DNA of 64,000 nucleotides from Hydractinia symbiolongicarpus (taxonomy: Eukaryota; Cnidaria; Hydrozoa; Anthoathecata; Hydractiniidae), in NCBI RefSeq assembly GCF_029227915.1, contig NC_079887.1, positions 8,680,001 to 8,744,000 of the forward strand, in the 5' to 3' direction. Both the position numbers and the translations under genes were made by a program. This document shows, piece after piece, positions 14,301 to 24,120 of the stretch (within the stretch, counting starts at the first letter, position 1; every line of letters starts with the position of its first letter). The notes beneath the pieces are model-generated. The model made no database searches. It was not told the DNA's origin and saw only the letters and a list, made by a program, of their open reading frames with translations.

Positions 14301-16251
14301 TAAATGAATCACAAAATATGATTTTTTCTTAACATTTTTCTAAACTCTAAAAGATATTGTTATTAAAAATCAACTAGTTTCAGTATTTGTCGAATCTAAA
14401 CAATGACTTAGAAAGCAGGACTAAAAATTGAATTCTCTATGGGATGCGATCTCTGGTGGGAGGGTTAAATTCATTAGCAATTGGTTAATAAAGAATATTT
14501 AAATATTTTTTTAGCAATAGCCATCGATGATAACATAGTGGCCTACCACATGAATTACCTCAAAGGACAACTCCCAGACATCAGGGAGCATCGACATGTC
14601 AACATTAAGCATAATTCGTACGGAATTGCAACGACGGATAAGGAGCTGGCCGAGTTTGTAAGATCCTTCTTCGTGAACAATGAAGATCATAGAGCGACTT
14701 TGCAATCACATATTATGAATCATTATGGGGTACGTAGTATTCTGTTGTGTGTGTATATTTCTCTTATCTCACTTCTTGGCGTGGTTTAGGACACACAAAA
14801 TATATTGAAAAAAGGCAACAAATTTCGGAGCTCGTTCGCATAAGTATAGGTCATTTCAATCTAGATACACACAATTTTTATTGTTGATTTTAATCATTGA
14901 AATCGTTGAAGCAAGCAATTCACCTTGTTCCCTGGTAAATCATAATACCTGATTAGCTGGACGTATTTTATAAATGGTTAAAGCGGGACTTTGTAAACTT
15001 TTACAAATGCAATTTTTACGTAGGAAAACATACTTAATTTAAGGCAACGAGAAAAGAATTCTTTGGGTATATGATATGCTGATTTTTTGTTGTTAGATTT
15101 ATTTACTCTTCGCAAGACAATATTCCATTTCCCTGCAATTCGTGAAATATTGCTAGGCTCGGGGAAGTAAATCTTATTATTCAATAGAAATGTAATATCT
15201 GCTTATTATATTCACCTTGCGTACCAACATTGTATGAAAATATTGGAAAAGAATTTCGACATAGTAGGGAAAACAGTTAGAAAAACAAAAGTACTACAGA
15301 TTTGTTTCTAATGTCCTAATCAATCTGCTTATTTTTGTTTTGTTATTCCAGATACCCAAAGAAGTTGCACATGAATGAAGATATAAATTTATGCATTTAT
15401 TTTTTTAATTTAGATGAGATTTCACAAAGCAGAAGGAAATCAGGTTGATACAACGCAGTTTTTTTCAGCTGACTCTCCCATTTTCGTGGCAACAATTGTT
15501 GCGTTGCTCATTCTTGGTATTGTAACTATCATCCTCGGCTTAACTTGCAAATGGTACTTCAAACAAAACGAAAGCATTTTAAGAAAATGTATAAGAATTC
15601 AGGACAAGAAGGCGAAATACAAGGAACCAGGTAAAACATATTTAATTACTTTCTATAGGGCTGGATGCTGCGAATTGTCAATTTAATCTTTAGACTGGAA
15701 AAGGCATGTATTTATATACATGTAACATTTTTTTTGATCGTTAATTATTGTGTACTTTATTTCAATTTTAATAATTATAATACATTTAAAATTTTAAGTC
15801 ATGTATAGCAATACAATAGGAATAACGTTATCAATGATAGCTATTTTATTAAAGCTAGCTAATGCTGTAATTGTAAGATATTGAGCTACCTGCAAATGGC
15901 TGAACGACACACCAGTTACATCATGCTTGAAATTGTTAGAGAATGGTTTCCTTTCGACTGCATAATTCACGAAATTTCTTATTAGCATATGCGCACCTAA
16001 ACCAAGTATTACTGGTGAAATGCCTGTTAAAGAAGTATTCGGCGTTCTAAATATCTTGTTAGTAATATATTTCTGTATTTCTGTGATTAAAAAGAGAACA
16101 CTGTTTTTTTTTAGATGTTGAGTTGAAACCTATAATAAATCACACAGGAAATTTAAATGAAGAGTTCTTTAAAGAACTTGAAGAATTGAAAGCGAAATGG
16201 ATGGAACGCCTTCAAAATGAAGCCGTGAACGGAAATGGCAAAGCTCATTAA
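8353..16251 (+). CDS. ionotropic glutamate receptor-like channel with potassium-channel pore signature
   Basis: Eight exons join without a frame break: 8353-8614, 8890-9212, 9469-9563, 11558-11717, 12609-12729, 14515-14729, 15414-15630 and 16115-16251 (1530 nt, 509 residues). Order of parts: signal peptide (about 1-20), ligand-binding half S1 (60-165, with GRPVGF at 82-87), M1 (175-195), pore loop with FWWAFVSMTTVGYGD (216-230), inner helix with MYTATLTSAL (255-264, the counterpart of the iGluR SYTANL motif), S2 (276-412), M4 (415-435) and a basic cytoplasmic tail. The amino-terminal domain of typical animal iGluRs is absent, so the length resembles bacterial GluR0 and the rotifer receptor AvGluR1, which also has a potassium signature. 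By homology it should be a plasma-membrane tetramer, and the filter predicts potassium selectivity. The ligand is unknown: the usual S1 arginine after the PLT-like motif is not obvious. The splice junction between exons 3 and 4 falls inside the filter glycine codon. Functional assignment is inferred; the reading frame and motifs are seen. Confidence 0.88.
9740..10660 (-). mobile_element. 5'-truncated LINE fragment (C-terminal part of reverse-transcriptase ORF)
   Basis: The minus-strand frame across about 10620-9971 reads FVPQNVLILVYYDIFHSR, then QYCNQIWGQ, then a run with LDILKFNDIVQCQNILFLHK. This is the typical region after the catalytic domain of Jockey/CR1-like non-LTR elements. The catalytic domain and endonuclease are absent, so the copy is 5'-truncated and dead. 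An AGATAA-like simple repeat near 9748-9770 probably marks its 3' end. It lies antisense in intron 3 of the channel gene. The open frame continues to 10822, but that upstream part has no LINE resemblance and its first codon is TTG, not ATG. Confidence 0.7.
10050..10307. repeat. 129-bp tandem duplication inside the LINE fragment
   Basis: Two adjacent copies (10050-10178 and 10179-10307) differ by only a few bases. The period of 129 is a multiple of three, so the LINE frame is kept and a 43-residue segment containing NHSQSTRAEKAGLINLP is doubled. Confidence 0.85.
11424..11456 (+). repeat. dispersed ACTAGT..CCACGGG repeat fragment
   Basis: The sequence GACTAGTTTTTAACCCGTG followed by AGAAAATCCACGGGT matches the dispersed family seen at 6108 and 51855. 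It lies in intron 3 of the channel gene, about 100 bp before exon 4. Confidence 0.45.
13471..13588 (+). pseudogene. truncated copy of channel exon 6 (unit 1)
   Basis: The acceptor and the first 118 bases of exon 6 are intact, including the codons for IAIDDNIVAYHMNY. The copy then breaks at the unit junction after the codons for YGIA. If it were used as an exon, the frame would continue a few codons (TSAQT) into unit 2 and hit TAA, giving a receptor that ends inside S2 and lacks M4. No donor site is evident at the break. Confidence 0.8.
13993..14110 (+). pseudogene. truncated copy of channel exon 6 (unit 2)
   Basis: This is the second identical partial exon 6, exactly 522 bp after the first and 522 bp before the complete one at 14515. 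It has the same acceptor and the same in-frame stop just past the junction. Confidence 0.8.
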
Positions 16252-18395
16252 ATGCGCTCATAAAATAACTATCTTGTTGGTATTCCCCTGGCTGTTAGAT
16301 AGAGTATTGACGTACCAATGTTGCACTTTTTTTTGGTCAAGCCACAACTATTGGTTTAAAGTTGTGCATTTTTTTCTATCAAACAATTTGTACAATAGAA
16401 TATTACGGAGTTAAGTGTCGAAAAACAGTATTCTTTTGAGAAATGATATAAGGCCAAACAATTGCGTAAATCACGTCTAATATTCAAAAGTTTTAAATCA
16501 GCATATGTATCTATGTATTCTGTAAGAAATTATTTAATTTTTGAATTTTCGTAACTTGATGTAAGTATTTCTGGTGTTATAAGAATTTTTTTTGTAACGT
16601 GTATATATATACATATTATTTGTACGTTTTTTAAACATAACACTTAACGAATTTCACCGACTCGTTCGTCTAACTTTCATCTACAATCCTACTATTGTAT
16701 AGGAGTCTCTCAAAGCACAGTGGCACTAAACAGCGATTAAATCCCCGCTTCCAGAGTTTTGCCGCAGCTACCTCTAAAAAACATAAATTATCATAAACCA
16801 TTAAAATTGTTGACATCAGCAAAAAAATCACGTGACCCATACCGCACATGCGCAAACTATTTTGTAAAGTCTATACTCTAAAAGTTGTGTCCACTAGGAA
16901 AAAATGTGCTAGTAAAAATGTGTGCAAAGAAAAATTGGATACGATAACACAGACGCTAAGAATTTTGTTTAGTAGTCACTGCACATTCTCTAATGCTCCG
17001 GATGGTTTCCTTACACAATCAATGTGTTGCAACGCTGTCGTGGTGTATTCCAGCGCATTCGCAGTGGTTTACCATAGGTACAAGAATGTGCTATAATGCT
17101 GTTCGGGCAACACCATGGTTCGAGTATGTACCATATTGGATCATTTCCCAAATGATGTCTATCCGGTCTGCGAATTGTATACGGGCTTTCTTTAACGCAA
17201 GCAGCAGAAATGTGAACTACATTGTCGCCTATTGCCCGTACCCTATCATCTTCATAGGGCCTTTGACTGGTGCTATTCCGAGGATAAAAAGAAGGATTTC
17301 ATAATAATATAGAGCTAGGGATTCCCTGGAGTTGGTGGTAGTCAATATAATAAGCAATGAAACAACAATGCAATGATTGTAAAACGGTGCTTGATGTGTA
17401 TGACATCCGTCCCCCATCCTCTTCCCCCGGACCGAATAGAGTTGGGCAATGGAGAGACTGCACCCTGCCAATTTTCACAGCAAACAGCGCGATCCTGGCA
17501 TTTGACAGGGTATATGTTAAAGGCAAAAATTGGTACCCAACATACGTGGCAGAGTGTAAATACAAAGCAATACCACTGCATGGCACTAGCTAATTTAGCA
17601 ATTTCGACGACGATGACGAAGGGTTTACTTTTATATAAGCGGTTGGCCAGGGATGATGATTTACTGATGATGGGACATACTTCCAGAGCAGAAGCTTCCG
17701 CGGGCAGAAACTTTCGCGTTTTTCGTCTTTTTCGCCCTTTTTCGCAAAAGTTTTTGCCTTTGAAAATTTAAAACAGCAAACTGCATAGGCTTTTTCACGC
17801 GAAATCATAGCAAATTAAAAAAGGTCCCTCCCTGATATTCGTTCATATAAGAAAAGTAATGACACATGGATCGATATTATTATTACGTATACAATCCTAT
17901 CCTTTTCTTAGTCTATCAATCTGTTACAATAACTTTTGTCTCTTTTTTTTGTCATGATTAAAACTTCTCTATATATAAGTCGATATCAACAAAGATTTTC
18001 TGCTAGTAATAATGCTTTCACAAGAGATAAATATTTACAATTATGTAGAAATTATAGTGTTGATCAAAACTATTATACACGGATAAATAAAAACTATTTT
18101 AGCTCATACCAAAGTAAACGTTTTGATTATAACAATAATCCTGGTGATGCATAATATATTTCATATAGTTTTTCAAGATGGATTATAAAACATTCAAGAC
18201 GTCTATCAACCATAGGTGCGCAAAAGCGTAGTAAATCTTTGAGAGCTTTTTCTTTTTTACCTTGAACATCTCAAACTTCAACGAGATGTAGCATTCTTGG
18301 GAACTTCGGTCCGGCTTTAGATTGCCAAAATGTATTTTTGAACAACTTTGAAAAGATAATTATAGACATGTTGACAGAGACATTTAAATATTCCA
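16252..18395. other. unassigned region with an ORF-dense, less AT-rich patch at 16.85-17.8 kb
   Basis: Downstream of the channel gene, several overlapping frames on both strands are open between about 16848 and 17808, in sequence visibly richer in G and C than its surroundings. The most protein-like stretch is plus strand 17357-17593 (with QWRDCTLPIFTANSAILAF and KNWYPTYVAECKYKAIPLH), but I recognise no family, and the frames conflict. A further small open frame at 17936-18154 has no recognisable features. I read this as decayed mobile or exonic sequence, not as a gene. Confidence 0.4.
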
Positions 18396-18741
18396 GGATA
18401 CACTACAATATGCTAGAATTAAAGTTGATTATGTTGTCAGTGAGAATGTGTACATGCTATCAAGTGATATAAACCTGAGGATGGACACAGTGAACTATTA
18501 CAATGAGTATTTTCAAGTTTCTTTCACCCAATTAAACAAATGGACTGGGTTTAACATTACATCACACGAGAAAGATCGTTCATATATCACTATCAGCAAA
18601 CAGCCATTAGACAAAATTACTGTTGTACGATATGCATGGAAACAAGAACGGTGCTTGTTGAAGTTGTGTGCAGTGTACGGAGCTGGTAGAGATTTACCAA
18701 GTCTACCTTTAATCGCGTACAGTCCCTTTCTCGAAAATTAA
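18396..18741 (+). pseudogene. isolated SIAE last exon, joined to an upstream open frame
   Basis: From about 18510 the frame reads FTQLNKWTGFNITSH, then KQPLDKITVVRYAW, then LLKLCAVYGAG and ends PFLEN-stop. This is the last exon of the SIAE genes at 44.0 and 55.7 kb on the opposite strand. The other six SIAE exons are not found upstream, so the copy is a fragment. The original acceptor is degraded to TTTTCAAG. Upstream, after an acceptor-like TATTCCAG at 18395, the same frame stays open (DTLQYARIKVDYVVSENVYM), which could be chance or part of a chimeric transcript. The intact reading of the SIAE part suggests recent origin. Confidence 0.7.
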
Positions 18742-21700
18742 GTTAAACTTTTGACATTGCTATGTTATTAACATTTTCTTAATTTCTTTTGTGTGACTGC
18801 ACTTTTTTAGATTATTAATAATCAAAAATATTGCATCATTTATAAAATTTAATTATTCCTGGAAAAATACGCGGTTTGTCTGTCGCACATATTTTGGCCA
18901 GCACCATTTCATACAACATTGTTATAAAATAGCAAATCAGTTCTCATTTTGAACAGAATACGACTAGTTGATAGTCCGTGGGAAAATCCTCAGGTTCCCC
19001 AACCTTCCATATTCCACTCCTCAGATATCCGTCTGACACCCTCAGTTAACTCATTTCGTACATTCTTATTTTCATGACATAATAGTAAAATAAAACTGAA
19101 CTAAACCATCTTAAACAGGCAGACTATATTTTAATTTTCTACCGAGAAACGAGTGCAATTTTTCTCCTTAATATTGTGCAAAACCTGTATAATTCTTCGT
19201 TGATTGCCTGAAATAGGGTGCAAATACTTCTCCATAAGACAAGACATACCGTAAGGTAAAGTTTGTTAATAATTTTATGGATATATTATTCCCAGGATAG
19301 ATAAGAGTTAAGTGAGAATGGGCGCAACCCGCAAATTAGGCTTTACAGCGTTACAATCATCAGCATTATTATCATTCGGAGAGATCTATAGATACCAGAT
19401 TTGTTTCTATCAAAGTAAACCTGCAAAGTTGTTGTGAACGTCAACGAGGTTGGTTATACATTAAACCTTTATCAACTTAACCCCCCCCCCTAATGACTAG
19501 AAAAATTTCTTGCTAACTTAAATAAAAAAAATTCACAGAAATCACAAGGCTCTTTAAAGTTTGTTGAAAGTGAATCTAGATAGTCACATCATAGAAATAC
19601 AGCAGTAGAAAGCAATTACTTGCTTCTTTCTTTGAGAACAACAGAACTAAAAGTAAACAGCTTTACATCAAGGCGTACTCATTGAGTCAATGCTATAATT
19701 TTTATCAAATCAGGCCCATGACCGCCTTCTGCATTCAAAGGCGACACATAGTAAGAATAAATTTCCTTCCGTAATATTCCTGCTCAGCAACTTTTTCTTA
19801 ATTTTGATTCCGTTAACGTATATTCCAAACTCAGGAACTTCCAAATACTCAATAAGAAGTTTTGATTTCGCATATACCACTGTTATTAACTTTGATTTAG
19901 TACAGAACTATTCCTTAGCCCCTTTCGGTAAACACGTCTTATCTGATAGAAGCCAGGATTGAAGTACGGGTTGAAAACTCGTCGAAATTTGCAGAACCTA
20001 TTAAACAATGCGGTTACCATAAAGCATTAACATTGGGAGAAGTTGTTTATTTCCTTACATCCTTCTCCTAATAATTCCGTAATTCTAGGCAACTTTTTGT
20101 CCATGCCGAAGACGATTAAACAACGGCATGCGAGGTGGAAAAACAAGGCAATTGGGAGCAACAAAGATATTGATATGCACTATACCGTTTAATTACCACA
20201 AAGACCATGGTGCTTAGGCACATCGAGAGAGGGTAAAGCCTCGGTAAACACTCCTAGGCAGAGATTTTATTATTAACTCGAATGATGTTAACCCAGAACG
20301 AACTTTGTGTAGTTAATAAGAATAATGTTCTGCTTTAAGACAAAGTGCTAGTGTTATATACAGATGATTTCTGCATCGACAAATTCTCCTTAGGTGAGTG
20401 CCCCTGAATAAAAATTCAGGGGCACTTGCATTTAACGGCAAACGGAAAGTACTGTGCGAGTATTTTTTATCACGAAGGGGTGATCTGCCATCCATTTTGA
20501 AGGTGATGCAGTTTACGTATTACTATGTAGAGGTATTTTAGACACAAATTTCAATAGACGTGCGAAGTCATTATCATATATTTCTTTCACCACATATCAA
20601 ATAATATTTTCACAGAGAAATATGTGTACATCAAGTATAATATATTAAATAAACTGTGTTAGTAACAAAATTAAGAGGCATTGCATGTAAGCAAAGTGTA
20701 AGGAGTTCTGAATAACAAGTCTTTAAAGAACTCCTTCGATCCATCATTTCTTGCAGCACCTGGAAAGCTGATGTGCAAACTTATTTACACTTTCACATTA
20801 AATGCGACTTCACGCAGTCACTAAAGAAAATGTTTCAAAAAGAATTTTTAGGTCCTCAACAAAAGTTGACAACTTCAATTTACTTAGAGTTCTTTTGAAA
20901 TCGCTGGCATCTTTAAAATATTCGATAAAGATCGATTGTGACGTTGCATATCTTTTGACTGGTTTAGTAAACGCAGCTGATGTTTTTTGAAGGTTGCTTG
21001 TACTGTCGTCTTTGTATCCAATAATTTCTTTATCTCCTATTTTTTCGTCATCATGTCTGTGTCGCGTTGGCGTATGCTTTTTCTTAGCGCTTTGAAACTG
21101 CATTCCAAGTCTGTTTTGAACAAGCTGTAGCCCTATTGTTATCTGGTTTGTGATGAAAAAGTAAATAGAATCTCTTGCAACCTTTCTTCTTTTCCTAAGA
21201 CGGGTGCTCTCGGTGACTTTTACAAATCCATTACAATGCAAGATATGAGGAGGACAGACAATTGTCAGATTTGTGAAATGTCCCAATCCGTGTGACCAAT
21301 TTGTATCCTTTCCCAATGTGTTTAAATTCGCGGGTCTCTGTTCATCGTTTAAAAATCTAAGGGATCTACCGCTAGTCAGAGTTTTGGTTGCAATTAGAAT
21401 CACTTCTATTTTGTGTTGTCGAAACATGTCAGAGAGCGTTCGCCTAAACGTACTGTGTCTTTTTTAAGCAGTTTCTTGCAACCACTACCCTCTGAGTTTG
21501 TGAGAATTCCTTTTAAAATTTAAATAAATTTTCAATTTATAATGACTTTTTCCAGTTATTGCCTTGAACTGTGGAATGACACAGTTGATTCCCAATCTTT
21601 TTTCAGCACACAAAACATACTCCTGCAAGGCAATTTTAATTTTGTCGATCTCATCTTCTTGGAAATATAGAACATCTTTTCACCTTACTCGGGTTTCACA

Positions 21701-21983
21701 TTTAGAGCTGTACTTTGTAACATGCCTTGACATGTAACTGTTTAAACAGCTTCACTAACCCGTTACCTGTTTTAAAATCTTCAAGTCAACATTTAAAGTT
21801 TCATTAATCTTGCATATTTTAGCAAAAATACAGCTTTAGGACTTGTGGAACAGATTTTGGATTCACAACGGCTTCGGCACTGACTCTGATAAAAATAAAG
21901 AAATATGAATTGTATACTATTTAAATTTGATATGGAAATATAACAAAAAGTAAGACATCGAGACTTGATACAAAAAATACTAT
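18742..21983 (-). repeat. inverted copy (copy 1) of the U/SIAE duplicated block
   Basis: This stretch, read in reverse complement, aligns through long sections with 30.2-35.5 kb and 40.8-44.0 kb. Examples are the stretch next to the SIAE exon (AATTATTCCTGG near 18855 versus 43930) and the segment at 19700-20000 versus 32760-33050 and 42700-42910. The block resumes at 27486-27675 after the inserted retrotransposon. A run of ten or more C at about 19480 is a possible low-quality or slippage site. Confidence 0.8.
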
Positions 21984-22341
21984 TAATTGCTGACAACGCG
22001 CAGGGAAAAACAACAATAAAAACTGCAAGTTTGGCGGATATGAGGGGTCTCGGAGGATATGTGTGTACTGTATCTAATTGTAACAGAGGTCAACAAAGAC
22101 CACAACAAACTGTCTAAGACAGCTTCTCGTAAATGTAGTGTGGTCAACAAGGATCACATAAACAAACTGTCAATCAATATAAGTAAAACAAACTGTCAAC
22201 AAAGACAGGTTCTAAACAAACTGTCAACAAAGACAGGTTCTAACAAACTGCCAACAAGGACAGCTTAAGATTGATAGTTCATGAATAGCAAAATATTACT
22301 TAAGAATACCAGCATGAGTTTAAAATACACAACACACCCCC
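21984..22341 (-). repeat. Ngaro repeat B2 (outer)
   Basis: 358 bp, matching B1 (22703-23060) with one difference noticed (GACAGCTTCTCG here, GACAGTTTCTCG in B1). It carries short internal repeats of AACAAACTGTCAACAAAGAC type, which create a spurious 69-codon frame on the plus strand. Confidence 0.92.
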
Positions 22342-22500
22342 TCGACCCTGTCTTTCAGACCACATGAACGCAAAGTAAATATATATACAACGTATACAAA
22401 ATATATACATCTCCCGTGTATAAATGTCCTAAAAATATTCACATTGAATAAAACCTAATGAACTAAACAGTAAAAATGCCCTGACGGGATGGGTGGGCGG

Positions 22501-22702
22501 TAAAACCACAACTACTGTTGGCTAGCACGAGCGAAAGAGGAATCGTGGAGCGAGACCGTGACTAAAAGAGCCGAACGAACAAAGTGAAGATTGGAGCCCA
22601 GGCCTGTGAAACTAAGATGGCAACCACAGCTACGCGCTACCGTACTAACGCCAGTCCATGTCGTTTAGCAATTAACTAAAGTTAAGTAAACTTAACTACC
22701 TT
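22501..22702 (-). repeat. Ngaro repeat A2
   Basis: 202 bp, identical to A1 at 27284-27485 as far as I could read, and directly abutting B1. The B1-A2 junction is the copy of the circle junction expected for Ngaro elements. Confidence 0.92.
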
Positions 22703-23060
22703 TAATTGCTGACAACGCGCAGGGAAAAACAACAATAAAAACTGCAAGTTTGGCGGATATGAGGGGTCTCGGAGGATATGTGTGTACTGTATCTAATTGT
22801 AACAGAGGTCAACAAAGACCACAACAAACTGTCTAAGACAGTTTCTCGTAAATGTAGTGTGGTCAACAAGGATCACATAAACAAACTGTCAATCAATATA
22901 AGTAAAACAAACTGTCAACAAAGACAGGTTCTAAACAAACTGTCAACAAAGACAGGTTCTAACAAACTGCCAACAAGGACAGCTTAAGATTGATAGTTCA
23001 TGAATAGCAAAATATTACTTAAGAATACCAGCATGAGTTTAAAATACACAACACACCCCC
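22703..23060 (-). repeat. Ngaro repeat B1
   Basis: 358 bp copy of B2, lying between the end of the recombinase ORF (23141) and A2. Confidence 0.92.
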
Positions 23061-23140
23061 AAATTCCCCCACACCACCACACTTGACAAACTATACAAAA
23101 TGAAGAGGTGTGGTGACGCCTACGAGCGCCACCAACTAAA

Positions 23141-24120
23141 CTATAACAAAAATGAAGAAGGTGTGTGACGGCTCCACCCACGAGTAGGTGGCCCAGCGGT
23201 GCATAGACTGCGAGAAAGGCCAATGACCTGTGCATCATCGAGATGTAGATAGCGTCTATAGGCATCACTGGTCCACCTGCCTAAAATCTGGATAGTGCTG
23301 TCAGGCACCCCTGCAGATGCTGCTGCGGAGGCACCACCAATGCGAAAGGAATGTGTATTAATGTGTGGAATATTAGGCAAACACGAAGCCAGGAGGTTTA
23401 CTATGTCCTGACGAGTCAAAAATTTGAAGTCCTGGTAAGTGAAGAGTGGCCACCCTGGGCCGGGATGAACCGCTAAGAAACGGCGCATACACTGAACCGG
23501 GCAAACTGCGTTATTGTTAGCGCCAACCCTAATCTGACAACCAACACGAAAGGGATCTGTTTTAGACGACCGGATATGAACCAGCATGACGGAATTGTCT
23601 GCGGAAAATTGGATATCTCCAACCAATAAATCGGTGGATGGATCGAAGTGACGACTGGATTGATAAGTGTATTCAGAGCAGCGCAACAAGCCAAAGAAGG
23701 CCAAAGAGGTAGCAGCTTTGAAAAGTAGTCGTTCATATACTGTAGCTTGTAAAAATTGAATACGGTAATGAATTAAACACAAATTCTGATATGTAATTGG
23801 GTGCCTGCGCGGCCGGGTGAGACGAGCTCCTTGGACTCTTTTAATTCCTCGCAGGGTGTAACACAAGCGACTCATGTCTGCTATTCGAACATAGTTGCCG
23901 GCCATGATGGAGTGATATTGCAAGCCTGAGATGTAAACGCGAATGGTAGTGTGAGATACGCGTTGTGCCAAACTAGAAATGTAGCGAATTAGAATATCCT
24001 CGTTCAACGGCCAGAGAGGATGAGACCACCTATAACAAAATCGCTGATATGAGGCAACACCAGTGGAATACGTGGCCCTAGTAGTGGGTGCCAAAGCCTG
24101 AGATTGAAAGTACTGTGAGG
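23141..24120 (-). CDS. Ngaro tyrosine recombinase (integrase)
   Basis: The frame is open for at least 317 residues from 24094 (a TTG codon) and continues upstream to overlap the end of the RT ORF. No ATG is seen at the start, so expression by frameshift or from a spliced or overlapping message is likely. The catalytic set is visible: R in LLRCSEY (about residue 138), K near SSKTD (178), H and R in HSFRIGGAS (248, 251), W in LGRWTSD (274) and Y in YRRYL (279 or 282). All tyrosine-recombinase residues are present, so the protein looks functional. It integrates the circular DNA form of the element. The final residues run past the typical fold (SRHTPSSFLL). Confidence 0.9.

Larger units (their letters stand above)
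13067..14632 (+). repeat. three near-perfect 522-bp tandem units in the channel gene
   Basis: Units 13067-13588, 13589-14110 and 14111-14632 are identical except for one base I could find (GGCGAAAAAT in unit 1, GGCAAAAAAT in units 2 and 3). Each unit holds intron 5 sequence, a TTTTTTTAG acceptor and the first 118 bp of exon 6. Only unit 3 runs on into the rest of exon 6. Such high identity means a very recent duplication or an assembly artefact. Confidence 0.95.

Noticed and set aside
20802-21467. Plus-strand frames opposite U copy 1
   Set aside because: Antisense shadows of the U pseudogene; the same shadows recur opposite the other U copies.
22059-22268. 69-codon frame repeated identically at 22778-22987
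   Set aside because: Lies inside the Ngaro B repeats on the strand opposite the element's genes; the repetition simply follows from B1 and B2 being direct repeats.
22059-23060. CRISPR-like array from the repeated AACAAACTGTCAACAAAGAC pieces
   Set aside because: Repeats are few, irregular and without unique spacers of constant length, in a eukaryotic retrotransposon end.
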